From NCBI GenBank assembly GCA_963678705.1, contig OY783215.1:15171740-15235739 (forward strand): DNA of 64,000 nucleotides, written 5' to 3'. Shown piece after piece: positions 50,358 to 61,571 of this stretch. The notes under the pieces are model-generated. The model saw only the letters and a program-made list of their open reading frames with translations. It ran no database searches and was not told where the DNA came from. How positions within the stretch are numbered: position 1 is the stretch's first letter; every line of letters begins with the position of its first letter. The translations under genes and the position numbers were made by a program. This DNA comes from Panorpa germanica. Its lineage: Eukaryota; Arthropoda; Insecta; Mecoptera; Panorpidae.

Positions 50358-51028
50358 CGAGGTGACACTATTAAATAACGAGACCGAAGCTGTAAAACAT
50401 TTTATTTTGATTTCATATATATTTACTTATTATCACCTTCAATATACATCCCTCTTCTCTCTCTACTCTACTGGAAGTCTTCTTCTGTCAGCTCCTTCAG
50501 GACGCGTGCCGCTTTCTTTTTCACAGCTTCAACGGACTTAAATTTTCTTACTTTTAATACAAATTTCACCTTAGGAATCAGATAGAAGTCACAAGTCGCT
50601 GTACTTGGCTAAAAACCTGTTGACGGACAATGCGGAATGAGCACCATTTTGACACACACTTCTTGCATGTTAAATATTATATCAAATTTGCGGTACGAAT
50701 ACTAACCGACTGTCAGATCGAATTAGATTACCGATTATTTCAATATTGTCATGTGTTTTTGACGTGGAAAGACGACGCAGGCGTGAATCATCTTCAAAGT
50801 TTCCATGTTTTACAATTAGTTGCTTTATTGTTACAGTTAACATTTTTCCGGCGAAACAAAAAAAAAACTCTCATGCGAACGAAGGCTATACTGATTTGTT
50901 TTCATGAGCCAGTGGCATTTAATTCGTAAGATAAGGCTTCACGATAAACAGCTGTCGGTCGCTGACGTTTAAGGCATCACACTTCTTCTGTAGCAGCGTC
51001 GGTCTCGTTATTTAATAGCCACTCCTCA
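50358..51028 (-). mobile_element. Internally deleted mariner transposon
   Basis: TIRs share CTATTAAATAACGAGACCGA, and the element is flanked by TA (50356-50357, 51029-51030). The 671 bp encode, on the minus strand, scraps of mariner transposase in the correct order. LRRLSTSKTHDNIEIIGNLI and RSDSRL (50790-50710) are the helix-turn-helix linker. A stretch resembling NM-EVCVKMV follows. CDFYLIPKVKFVLKVRKFKS and AARVLKELTEEDFQ stop (ending at 50468) come from the C-terminus, where CDF includes the last catalytic Asp. Most of the catalytic core is deleted and the remaining frames are shifted, so it is non-autonomous. A full mariner is about 1.3 kb. Confidence 0.92.
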
Positions 51029-52735
51029 TATGGAACAGTTAGCTATATAGCACAAGACGTAATACTACGTCTATAATAATACGAAGTAAAAATACTTAAA
51101 TTATTATAAATATGAAAATAAATGATACAACATATTAAAAGTACAGAATTGCGAGGAAACTCCCGATCTGGTCAATTCTCAACAAATCTCATTACAAAAG
51201 TTTCTTCATTTTCTTAGATTTAACAACCTGTGTTCCAAACAACTTCCTTAAAAAGAATAAAGAAAAAGTTTTAATTGCTGTAAGCAATTTATTTTATACA
51301 TGCCTATTATATTTGTCGCTGTATATAAAGCCCGTCGCACATTGGTACCCACTTTATCTTAAGTATTTTGAGGATTGTTTTTTTATAATATAAATAATGA
51401 AAAACGATATTTTAACTTTTTAGGCTTATTATTACACTTGTTCTTCACACAAAAAAATATTTTTTGAAATTTAAAAATGTTGTTAATTAATTTAAAAATG
51501 ATCTGGACAATGTTGCCGATTTTGGCTCTTCTATTCATCTAAAAAATAAAAATCAAGAAAATTATTAATTAGTACGAGTCGGTCGGGACTACAGAAAAAA
51601 TAAAATTGAAAATTGACAAAATGGCGCGCTTTTGAAATGGAAGTTCCAAAAACCAGGTCTCTTTTACCAGTTATTTAATGAAAAAATACGAAATTATTGA
51701 AATCAAAAAATGATTATAGTTCCAACGATAGCTATTGATGTGAATAACATATTAAACTTTCAGACGATTCAGTTGAATAGTTTATTTTCTACAAGATTAT
51801 GCCGAAAAAAGTAGTTTTGAGATAAATTAAATTAAAGTTTTAAGTATTGCTATATATTGGATATTGCGATATGATATATGCTTTAGCTATATGAATAAAA
51901 CGGCTACAGAAATGAAAATATTATCAATATCTTTACAAAAATTTAACTGTATATTCTAGAAAGACTATACTTTTTAAATATAAAAGAAATCGATTTTGTT
52001 TAATACAACATAAAACCAAGAGATATGAATGTAATATTTGATTGACTCCAATGTTCTAAAATAAAATCATCATCAGTATCATCATCAAAACTTTTAATAG
52101 AATTTATTTCAAACTGAGGTACTCCGCCCTCTTCTTCGTGTTCTTTTCGTTTCATCTAAGTTATAGTTCCAGAAAACTCACCCCCAAAAGAAATTTGAAG
52201 TAAAGCAATCCCCACCCACCCTACCAATTCTGTTGGAGACAGTTCATAAAACTGTAAACAGTGGCATAAGGACCTCTCATACCAACAGACAAGCAAACAT
52301 TAAATCAAATTGCTTTTACCACAGGGAAACTGTATTTAAATAAAAATAATTATACTCCAGAGAGCTTAGAGACCATCTGAAATGAAACCGCCATGTCTAA
52401 CGTCGCCTTTATTAGATGTGATACATTTTGTTCATTTTTTGTTATTCCATGTTCTTATTACTCCATTGTTGGCAGTAATAAACTCATTCTGTTGCGAGCT
52501 GTGCTCAGCGTGTGTTCCGCCGCTTCGTAAAGTTGTCGATTCCGTCAGCTCCAGGAGTTTCAGCAGCTTTGAATATTTCCAAAACAATATCCGTTCCAGT
52601 GGCATGTAATTTACGTTCTGGTAAATGCAATGGCCATGGAGTAGATGAACGTCATTCTGATAGAAAACGTCCGCTGGAGAGAAATTCGCTTTCTGTTCGG
52701 AAAGTTTAGGAACTGACATCATGGATATCCTCATA
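51029..52735. other. No supported gene
   Basis: AT-rich to 52100, then more balanced. The 142-codon minus-strand frame 52860-52432 is the longest of the unassigned ones, but it overlaps an equally open + strand frame and the dispersed repeat at 52736-52850. I recognise no domain in it. Confidence 0.3.
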
Positions 52736-52850
52736 GACAAAGAAACACTATCCCGTAATGCTGTTTTATACCAAAGAGACAGTTTTGTTCTTAAAAAACA
52801 AAACAAAAACATGATTTGTTTTATATTAAAACAGTTCTGTTTTAACTGAC
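52736..52850 (-). repeat. Foldback-like dispersed repeat, copy 1
   Basis: On the minus strand it reads AAAACAGAACTGTTTTAATA then CATGTTTTTGTTTTGTTTTT. The copy at 60056-60165 (+) reads AGAACTGTTTTAAAATAAAA then CATGTCTTTGTTTTG. Terminal words AAAGAGACAGTT are shared with 53215-53345. Confidence 0.65.
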
Positions 52851-53058
52851 TTAGTGACAAGTTAATATGACATTAAATTTATGTAAATAAATAATCTATA
52901 TATAATCTAATAATACTGTGTCGGCCGTTATCTCAATAGCTCCATCTATGGTGTTCATGAGTTTTTGTTTTCATTGAACGGTCACTGTTTTACCGACAGA
53001 CGTGCTTTGTACCAACTATTTATTATATCTTAATAAAATATTAATATTTATTATATCT

Positions 53059-53197
53059 AGACAGCTGTCACTTTCGACGCATGCGCATAGAGAACAAATA
53101 AGAACATATACCTTTCTCTCTCGCACATATTTTGGACACACTTTTAACCTATAGGAAACATAGGCTATTCACACTCCATATATATATATGCTCTAAG
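53059..53197 (-). repeat. Dispersed repeat, partner of 12892-13025
   Basis: Opposite-orientation copy; the minus strand reads TTAGAGCATATATATATATG, then AAGTGTGTCCAAAATATGTG and CGAGAGAGAAAGG. Confidence 0.65.
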
Positions 53198-53214
53198 GAT
53201 CTTACCGACTCCAG

Positions 53215-53345
53215 ATGGGAATGTGTTTTGTATACTAAAACAGTTTTTAAAGACAAAAATGTTTTAAGAACTGTCTCTTTAGTGTAAACATTGGTGTTTT
53301 TGTTCAGAAATGCAGTTTTTGTTGTTTTGTCTCTCTGGTGTGAAA
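53215..53345 (+). repeat. Foldback-like dispersed repeat, copy 2
   Basis: Contains AAAACAGTTTTTAAAGACAA and AAGAACTGTCTCTTTAGTGT; related in inverted orientation to 52736-52850. The 100-codon minus-strand frame through it is not a gene. Confidence 0.5.
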
Positions 53346-54344
53346 CCGGAATAACAAATCTATGTTCTGGTGTGTATCTATGATAAATAATTGGTATTGG
53401 AATAGAATGTGAGGTTTGAAGAATAATCCAATTTTTCTTATTTATTTTCAAATTTTCTCTTCAAGTTTTGTTCAATAAAGCAAATGCGTTTGATAGAAGA
53501 ACTGTATTAATAGAAATATCAAAACAAGGAATTTATGTATAATATTTCATCCTTTGTTTTACGGAATGTAGAATTGTATTTGACATTCCTGACATATTAT
53601 AAAATTATACACATTTTTAATTTTGATTTTTTCAAAGTATGTTAATTTCCATAGCAAACTTTTGAGGTATGCGATACGATACTGGTTCACTGGTTCGGTT
53701 CTCTTCCGCGGTCATCAACTATTTAAATAAAGCTGCTGTCATCTTTCAGTTTTTATGATGTGCCCTAAAATCCGAAGATAAATGATTAAATAAATTGTGA
53801 TAACATAAAGCGCCCTCCTTTATTCGGTAGTAAGGTTACAATAAAAAAATATTTAAATTTCTTTTATATCTATAAAACTTTATATTTCTAACACTTAAGT
53901 ATAATAGTATATTAACACCATTCAACCACAGTGTCGGGATTATAGGGGGAAGGGTAAGGTGAAGAAAAGGGTCGGGGATATCGTAGAAACAGTCCCTTTT
54001 ACATTATGTACTATTTGGTAATACACTTTTTATAGAGTTTTATATAATAAAACGCATGTATACATCGTTTTATTGATTAGAATATAAGATATTTTAATTT
54101 TTAGGATTTGGTGTTTTATTTACGTATTAAAAAATCCTTGCGTTTTATACTGCTTCATGCAAATGCCAGAGCCGCCCGCTTTGGGCCCCGGCAAAAAAAT
54201 TCGGCTCAGAATATTATAACCTAACTATAGTAAATTAATTCAGTTCGCATTTTGTTCAATGAATAAAACGCAGAAGAGACGGGAAACGGGAGGCAACGCT
54301 ATCTTGTAGATATGTGTTTACGAGGATAGATTAATAATTCAGTG
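53346..54344. other. No gene recognised
   Basis: AT-rich. AGAGCCGCCCGCTTTGGGCC (54168) is the one GC-rich word, of possible transposon-end origin. Confidence 0.3.
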
Positions 54345-54625
54345 ACTTTTTTTAAAAAAAGCGCTTTATTTATCAGTATAGTCTCTCTTAAGCTTGATAC
54401 ACTTAGTTCAGCATTTTTCCAATTTTTTTATTCCTTCCAAAGAATAGGTTCTATCAAGACCCTCAAATTAGACGTTTGTTTCAGTGATTTCAGTGATTTC
54501 AGTGATGACCTGTTTGTTAGACCCAAATCTCTTACCGCACAGCCATTTCTTCATGTTTAGAAATATGAAATAATGGGAGTGGGCTTAAATCTGGAGCCAT
54601 GGTGACTACACTATAGAAAAATGCG
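54345..54625 (-). mobile_element. Decayed mariner transposase C-terminus
   Basis: Across three minus-strand frames the remnant reads, in order, a stretch like SPL-FHISKHEEMAVR, RFGSN-like residues, a VITEITEITE stretch, and FEGLDRTY-LEGIKKLEK then KCIKLKRDY. This matches the C-terminal end of mariner transposases (LKKWL-GKRFGSNEEVI, FEGLDKSYF-GIKKLE-RW-KCI). Many frameshifts make it older than the 50.4-kb mariner. Inside it a 9-bp word TTTCAGTGA is tandemly triplicated (about 54479-54506), corresponding to the ITE repeat. Confidence 0.7.
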
Positions 54626-55619
54626 TATAAATTCAGTCACTTACATCTCTTTGCTTCTAGACACTTCATATTTAGAACATTAATAACATTCCTTACTCTT
54701 AATACAAACGCCTTTCATCTATCGTGGTCTACATGTCATCTACGTCTGTGCAACAGGCAAGCTGTGGTGTTGCCACTGTCTGATATGGAACAAGATTATT
54801 TATGGCGCCAACTTTTAAATAATAGCTTACAATATGGAATGTTTCTAAACTGACTTTTCTTGTTAATTTCAAGAGAAGTTTATAAAGTTTATGTGGACAA
54901 TTTACTAGCAAACGTTACGCAATAAATAAGTTTTTATCGCTTCAAAGTAAACGCCAGCGTCGAGTAGCAGTAGTCGAGTATAATGGAAGTGCATTCCCTG
55001 ATGTGGTGACCTACATGCAACAAATATTTCACTGTCTGCACTAACCTATATACATGCATGCATTAAATATTGCACATTGCACATGTAACTAACTTCGTTA
55101 CAATGAAAAAAATAAATAGCAGCTTGATAAAATAATTACTCCACGAAATAATAACACGTCACAGTCAGAAAATTTAAAAGTCCTGGTGGCATCGTCGTCG
55201 CAAGAAATGTTTAATATTTTTATAACTCTAACTAAGGCACTGAACTTAATTACTTTAGTAATTTAAAATACAAAAGAAAACAGTTTTTGTAATTAGTACG
55301 TATTATACTAGTATTTGAATGTAAGCAGTTTATTTTTTTAATGTTTTATTTCGTTATAAAATATAATTTACGATTTCGTTTCGTTAGTTATTTCAATTTA
55401 AAATAACAATTTACATTTCATTTCGAGTTGTACAACGTAATTATGACAAAATTAGCTTGCAAGGTTTATTAAAGTTTTCATAGCTTCTTGTTAGTTCCAT
55501 TTTTTACGTACAAGCATAGTTTATTAATGTTATGCTTACTGGATTATTATTTTATTTTTTGTTTGTATTTATTTAATGTTTCTTGCCGTTACATTCCTGG
55601 ATTACATTTCATTTCTTCC

Positions 55620-56110
55620 TTACTGTTATATATTTAAAAAAGCATTTCTCTCTATTGTCATCCTTACTTAACTTTCTTTCTTCTCTCTCTGCCTCCTTCT
55701 TATCTCAACCATCCATTTTCTTCTCACCCTGTCTCTAAGTAACAGTTCATCCACGCTCCTTCCAATTTCCACATACTCATAATATGCACCATCTTTTCCT
55801 TCTAGTCCCCATATATCTTGCATATACTCTTCTCCTTTTTTCTCCAACACATACATCCTCTTCGTCTTCCCTTTATTCCCCAGTTTGAACCTTGAAATCA
55901 TTTTGATATCACTATTTCCTTGTTTTACTAGGTACTTCGGTATTCTTCGCGAACACAATCGTTCATACCTCTTATTATTACTTACTGTGCATATCTTCAG
56001 CATACTTTCCTGCTCTTGCACATATTTCCTTCATAATCCTTTCCCTAATTATTCTCTGAAACTCTCTGCTTTTATCCCATTCATTATTTTATTAGTTATA
56101 TTTTGTTTCT
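55620..56110 (-). pseudogene. LINE ORF2 C-terminal fragment
   Basis: The 117-codon minus-strand frame (56021-55668) contains YERLCSRRIPKYLVKQG, then KMISRFKLGNKGKTKRMY and a charged tail WMVEIRRRQREKKES. The IPKYL and ISRF-LGN spacing is characteristic of the segment after RNase H in LINE ORF2 proteins. The usual zinc-binding Cys residues after it are not intact. It abuts, head to head, the + strand LINE end at 56171. Confidence 0.55.
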
Positions 56111-56170
56111 TTTTATTAAACATCAGCCGGTATGGAGGAGTCTTTTCAGTGATTATCTGACACATTTAAA

Positions 56171-56420
56171 CTGACTGTACAACACTTAGGACAGTACACA
56201 CACGACATCGTACCTTTACAAACCCAGTATAGACTACCGAAAGACGCAATTCTCTAGGCTCATGCTCCACAACACAGACACACATTTCCTTTTATATAAA
56301 ATAACACCACAGCAAAGTAGAATTACATTACTCATTTTTGACTACACAAAATCACACGAGAAAGAATTCTGAGTAGAAGACATAAACTTACAATGATTCT
56401 ACGAGTTTTAGGTGTATCTC
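56171..56420 (+). mobile_element. Non-LTR retrotransposon 3' end, copy 3
   Basis: Encodes LTVQHLGQYTHDIVPLQ then TQYRLPKDAIL and TAG at 56255-56257, followed by 3' UTR similar to copy 1 (CAGCAAAGTAG, then GACATAAACTTA). No A-tail is recognisable. Confidence 0.7.
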
Positions 56421-56949
56421 TAGGTGTTTACTCATTCAAATGTTTATTCCGATCTCGATAAATCCAATGCGTATGATGTGAGCCATGCAGACCTGTGGAC
56501 GATTATCTTAAATAATTCGTTTATCTTCAAACAACCACTATTTATGTACCCAGTCCGTCACTAAATATGTTCTGTAATCTCTGTAATATGTAAATCACAG
56601 TAAAAATATTCAACAAATTACTTACCGTAAGTGTAATTGATAACAAGCAGCTATTCTCAAACATGTATCAAGTATCTCACAGTGTATATGATGTCTACAA
56701 GATGGATCCAAATATCAGACAATGTAGGGTGCAAATACCCTCGGGCTGATCTGAGTATTAGATTAGATGTTGATGCTAATTTAACGGAGTAATTAACAAG
56801 AATTATCAGATATGAATGGCGCTAACAATAAGTGAATTTAACGCGTAACGCCTGATTATTCCAACATATAAATTCACCCCAAATTATGCTCTATACATAT
56901 TTTGTTTAAAATAGCATTATGTCTTTATGAGGAATGGCTGTTATGTTCT

Positions 56950-56976
56950 TATATTCGTATATTCGTATATTCGTAC
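56950..56976 (+). repeat. TATTCG(T)A short tandem repeat
   Basis: Just under three and a half units of ATATTCGT. Confidence 0.85.
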
Positions 56977-57041
56977 CAGAATTTAGTTGTAACATCTCCG
57001 GTCAGTGTTACCAACTAAAAAAATATAATTTCTTTACATAT
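56977..57041 (+). repeat. Dispersed repeat, partner of 20663-20726
   Basis: See the partner for shared words. Same orientation, 36 kb apart. Confidence 0.6.
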
Positions 57042-57812
57042 GTTATTTATGCGCCAATAGTAATAAGTACAGTGGCATAAATATAACAAAATTAAGTTTT
57101 GGGTGACACTCAAGCTTAAATAATCTTCGGGCAACATATATTCTCAAGCCGGCTCTGCTTAATAGGTAAAAGACATTTTAACTTTTTCTTTACATCATCT
57201 AAAGATGTACATTGCAACAACTTTATTTAAGAAAGTCCAATGACAATTCTTTGCGTACTTAAAAGTTTTATTTTCTTTATAAATTAAAAAATAAACTTGC
57301 TTGCTTTATACTGTCATATACTAAGAATTGTGTAATACATATTTCTTATGTACTGGTACTGTTATATACTAAGTAAAAGCAAGTTATATACGAGTATTTG
57401 AAGTATATAAGTAATGATATATCGTACGAGTACAAATTAAAAGTTTGTTTGTTTCGTACTCATACAATAAGGTACGTTGAGTACATGGATTTGATACTGA
57501 GCCCTCGTTATTGTTGCCCCGCCTCCATCTTCCTCCCGGGCCCCATAGAGGAATCTTATGGACTTAACAAGTTATTGCAACTTCCTAAGACTTTTTGAGA
57601 ACTCTTCAAGTTTACGTGTACGATGAAAAATTGTACGTTACATCCACGTAATCATATACGAATGCCTATGTATTGTGAGTAGCTCATACAAAGGCAAAAA
57701 TTAAAGAAAATACTTTAATCGTAGAGCGCTGGACTGTGTAGAAATTATGTGAAACCTGTCTTAAGGACGAGTACAAGGAGCAGTCGTACTCTACTTATAA
57801 AAATATCCCCAT
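57042..57812. other. No gene recognised
   Basis: AT-rich, with three ACGAGTA words (57391, 57426, 57768). Confidence 0.35.
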
Positions 57813-58247
57813 ATGAAATCTAATCTGTGTACAATAAAAGAATCAAATACACACAGAAAAAATAAAAGAATCAAATCGCTATCTTCTAGTCAAGGAAAGT
57901 CGAAAAATATCAAAAGTACCTCAGTTTTAACGTATTTGATATCATCCATATATACAGCTGAGTTATGTGCCATAGATCTAGCTGTGGATCTAATCATTAC
58001 TGAAGACAGAGACAACACTTTAATATTATTCGACTCGTCAGTCATACAGTCGTTAAGCAGTAAGGGAATCAATACAAAATTAGACAACAAAATTTATTAT
58101 GCCAAAGAAAAAATAAATAGGGAAATAGATAAGGGCCGAAATATAAACCTAATTTGGATACCGTCACATAAGGGAATTAAGGGAAATGAAAAAGCTGAAC
58201 AAATGGCCAAGCTACCTGCTTCCTGTAATAACTACGAGTATATTTAA
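57813..58247 (+). pseudogene. LINE RNase H domain fragment
   Basis: A 144-codon frame. After about 45 unrelated residues it enters an RNase HI fold: SSIYTAELCAIDLAV (catalytic Glu of the AEL motif), then LILFDSSVIQSL (second Asp). Next comes LIWIPSHKGIKGNEKAEQMA, with the conserved His and the NEKA motif, where the usual final Asp is Glu. The first Asp-containing strand is missing, so the domain is N-terminally truncated and inactive. It ends only about 120 bp before the CUB exon's acceptor. It is a relative of, but not a close copy of, the minus-strand element at 63.2-64 kb. Confidence 0.8.
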
Positions 58248-58369
58248 TATTTTAGAATAGCCACAATTAAATGAGAACTTTTTCTAATGAGAGATTTTTC
58301 TATGCTCTGACTCCCGCAAATTCGTAACAATATAATTGAATTTTCATCAACTTTTTTTCTTATTTTCAG

Positions 58370-58593
58370 ATCACATGCAATCACTATGCAAAAATCACTT
58401 TCTTCAACAATTATATCGTAAAATCGACGGCGGCGTCTTATGGTCCCGAAATGAACGAAATCTGGACTGCGTCGTGACGTTTCAAACGCACAGCATCTTG
58501 CAGCGCTTTATGCTGAGATTTGATGCGTTGCAGCTGGACTGCAACGATCACCTTTATGTCTACGATGGGGCTCACGCAGTGGGCCAGCACAAG
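58370..58593 (+). CDS. Internal exon encoding part of a CUB domain
   Basis: CUB domains are extracellular beta-sandwich modules that bind proteins or carbohydrates, often with calcium. The 224-bp exon follows a CTTTTTTTCTTATTTTCAG acceptor and ends AAG|GTAAGG. The upstream junction splits a codon after its first base; the downstream one falls between codons. The product contains SLCKNHFLQQLYRKIDGG, VLWSRNERNLDCVVTF, a hydrophobic strand ILQRFMLRFDALQLD and CNDHLYVYDGAH. The Cys in LDC and CND and the Asp in the D-LYVYDG segment are the usual CUB cysteine pair and calcium-site region. About the first two thirds of the domain are present; the rest must be in later exons, not seen here. No other exon of this gene is identified, so I give no symbol. 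LDL-receptor-class-A/CUB membrane proteins and Neto-like or tolloid-like proteins are possibilities I cannot separate. Confidence 0.9.
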
Positions 58594-58724
58594 GTAAGGA
58601 ACTAATGTATTCATAATATGTAAAACTAATATAATAATAATAATTCAACTGTGGCAAATATTAAACAGTACCCGGCGCGGGGCTCTAGAAACAACATTAT
58701 TGTAATTTCATTATATTTGTAGCT

Positions 58725-59020
58725 GTCTTGTTTCTCTCACACTGCAGTAGTATGTCAGCGAATTTTAACCAAACAAATACATGGAAGGGACCAAACAAAG
58801 TTTGCGCTCGTGATAAATTATGTTAGTGCAAAACAACTCCAGTTCACAAGTTTGACTTGCGTAGTGTCGTATCGGTACGTAGTATGTATGTATTGTGACA
58901 CAACACATGCAAAGAACACAGGAGTCGACTTACTTTGAGAGTTCTAGCCGCTCAATAAAACCACCGATTTACGTCCAAATTCGCCGTCACTTAAATACGC
59001 TTGCAGTGTGTGACTGGCCT
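58725..59020. mobile_element. TTAA-type MITE, copy 2
   Basis: Second copy of the 310-684 MITE. Interior words such as GTGATAAATTATGTTAGTGC then AAAACAACTCCAGT, and the right end TAAATACGCTTGCAGTGTGT then GACTGGCC, match closely. The left end (CTCACACTGCAGTAGTATGT) is more degraded. The flank is TCAA rather than TTAA on the right. It starts only 131 bp after the CUB exon's donor. Confidence 0.7.
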
Positions 59021-60055
59021 CAAAAATTATCGAACGCCGGTCTCTGAATCCAGTTTCGGAAACAATTATAAAATAGGGGTCAAAGTATGAACCAAGGTTT
59101 AAATAAACCACACCTTGACTGAACTATTATAAAATCAATTATTAACCCACGATTTTTTTTATAAAATCATTAAACAATTATATAAGGAAGGTTTTTAAAT
59201 ATTTTCAATAATTTTGAAGTTTGTTTTCTGTCATTTTTCTCACGTTTCATGTAAAAACATAATATTTATGAAAGCGTATCACACGTGTTAAAAATTAATT
59301 AATCCTCTCATATGTTTGTTTATTGAATCAACATTTAAACCTCTACAAATAAAACCGCTGTTTTTAAATCTTTAGATACATGTCATACATGAGTTTTAAA
59401 AATTTGTCACAGGGTTTGTCCTTTGTCACAGAGAAATTACAATATTTACATTTTCTACTTTCATCAAAAACTCTGCTAGTGATGTGGTATATTTCACATC
59501 ATCAGTAGCACCATCTATTGGCTACCTGCATTAATATGTATTTCACCTTCCGCTCGACAGGTGACACTGCAAGCGTTTGGGGACCATCCAGCTGAAGTCC
59601 CTCTTGACCTCTTTGCATTATAGCTCTGCGTTACGCGATAATTTAGTTTGACGCTTGACAGGTCGAGCAAATTGTCATTATACATCACACAGATCACACA
59701 CACACTCACATAAATTGAAAGTTGAACAGTGTTTATAGTGTGATGAAGAAATTTAATGAAAACAAACTTATTTTTAGGTTAGAAAACAAAATATTCTTTA
59801 TTCGTTCAAACTCTTTAACTAACAACACTAACGTAGAATGTAGCATTTATTGTAATGTATTCAAAGTAATTATTTTTCGAAATTGAAGACGATTGCATAT
59901 TTCTGTGAAACCTTCCTTTTCTTGTTTCTGTAATGCTTAATTAGAACTTTGGCTTTGTGATCTGTAATACCGGTTCTAATTGGTATGTCATTTATTAAAA
60001 AGAAAACTGCATTTAGTTATAAAATCATCATCGTCGGACATTTTTATGGGACACA
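59021..60055. other. No gene recognised
   Basis: Expected to hold the next intron of the CUB gene. 59540-59620 is less AT-rich and has an AG-GTGAC acceptor-like word, but its reading does not continue a CUB domain. Confidence 0.35.
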
Positions 60056-60165
60056 CAGAGAAACACTAGAAACAAAACTAGTCTGTTCTCAAAAAACAGA
60101 ACTGTTTTAAAATAAAAGAAAACATGTCTTTGTTTTGTTTTTTTAAAACAATACTATTTTCGTGT
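60056..60165 (+). repeat. Foldback-like dispersed repeat, copy 3
   Basis: Best partner of 52736-52850 in opposite orientation. Also contains GTCTGTTCTCAAAAAACAGA, an imperfect local palindrome. Confidence 0.6.
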
Positions 60166-61571
60166 ATAACCGGGGTAAGACTAGAAACGATTGCTTGCGA
60201 CCTAAGACTTTTTCAATAGAGTGTAGTCGCATTAGCACATTTTGTTATGAGAGTAAGTTATTATTTTCCGAGCATGACTGTGATACGTACAATAAAGGGA
60301 AAGCGGCACTTTGATCAACAACCATATAAACCATTAAGTGAACATAGACGTATGAACTGCGGATTACTTTACAACAGTGGTGTATTGATAAACATTAAAA
60401 TGGAAACTTCGTCTCATTGTAAACTTGAATATTGAAAAGAGACGAATGTCGCAAATAGTCGGTTCCACTGTGAGAGGAACTTGGGCTTCAACGTAGCCAG
60501 CGAAAGAAATAGCAGCTGTTGCAAACCGTGCTATGTTTAGGAGGAAAAAAAATGTGTTTTTGGAAAATTCAATTTCTTCTTTCTTGAAATTGAAACCCTT
60601 CCATACATCATTAATTAGATCTTTGCAACTTTCCACTTTCACTTTTTCAATTTTTTTTTTCTTGACGCATACTCCTTTTCAACTTTTTCTCTGACCCTTT
60701 AACCCCTTGACTCCATGACCCTTTATCACATGTATATTCCTAAATAAACTGTCAACGGAAGGAAGTAGTTTAAACCCCATGGCCCCACGGCCCGACGGCC
60801 CCCTGACTAACAGCAACCTGACATACACAAAAGTTGTACCTTCCATGACAGTCCAACTCTCCAGGGATTTATTCAGGGTCGAACGAACGGTCCAGGGTCG
60901 ACATGAGGAGGACAAGTGCGGGGGGTGGTGGGGCGTAGGCTGACAGATCCCCGATGATTCTGTTTATCAACTTTATTGACGCAGCGATTGTGTTAGATAG
61001 GACCGTAGAAGGGGCAGCGGGGAGACAAGGGGAACGAGGTAGCACCGCATGATGTTACTGATTCAACTATTTGCATTAAACATTTAACATAGTTTCCGGT
61101 TCCTGTATACATTTAATTCAGTATTTATAACATTTGCATTAGGTATGTACAACAGCGCCGCATATGTGGAACGGATATGTTGGAACTACTAATACGGATA
61201 TGCTGCAGGTATAAAATTGTTGTAATTTGATTACTGGCCGTTCCTTGTAATTTGATTTCACGTTGCGACTGATCAGTGTTTATTCATTTCATAAATTTTG
61301 TTTGAACGACGTGGGTTAAACAATATTTTAGCTGAAATATTAATGGCCCTCTGTTATTTTATCAAATGTGTACATATAGTTATAGTCAAGGGACGTTCTT
61401 TGATATGTGAGTTTCATAGAAAATATTTTAAAGATTCACCTACGCTCAAACATAATCCTCGTACTCAACGTTTATATATTCTTTCGTACACATGCGTGTA
61501 CTAACTGTGTTGTAATTTTAACGTACTGACTAGTGCGACTTCAACATGCGACACTAATAACAGATAACACT
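60166..61571. other. No gene; GC-richer patch
   Basis: 60680-61050 is GC-richer, with CCCCACGGCCCGACGGCCCC near 60782 and a 78-codon minus-strand frame, but no domain, splice site pair or repeat partner is recognised. TTCGTCTC (60405) and GAGACGAA (60438) form a short inverted pair next to GTCGCAAATAG, related to 26870. Confidence 0.3.

Larger units (their letters stand above)
20249..58369 (+). other. Inferred long intron segment ending at the CUB exon
   Basis: Inference: the recursive-type donor at 20249 and the acceptor at 58368-58369 are on the same strand, and I recognise no + strand host exon between them. That leaves about 38 kb of intronic DNA filled with SINEs, LINEs, MITEs and mariners. 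Candidate genes inside it (40.99 kb, + strand; 45.1 kb, - strand) would be nested genes if real. It would be wrong if other + strand genes or unrecognised exons lie between. Confidence 0.35.

Noticed and set aside
52432..52860. 142-codon minus-strand frame, among the longest without a recognised domain
   Set aside because: It overlaps an open + strand frame and a dispersed repeat, has no recognisable motif, and has no convincing splice or promoter context.
59540..59620. Possible next CUB exon after GACAG|GTGACACTGC
   Set aside because: The translated sequence does not continue the CUB fold and stops within 20 codons; no donor of matching phase.
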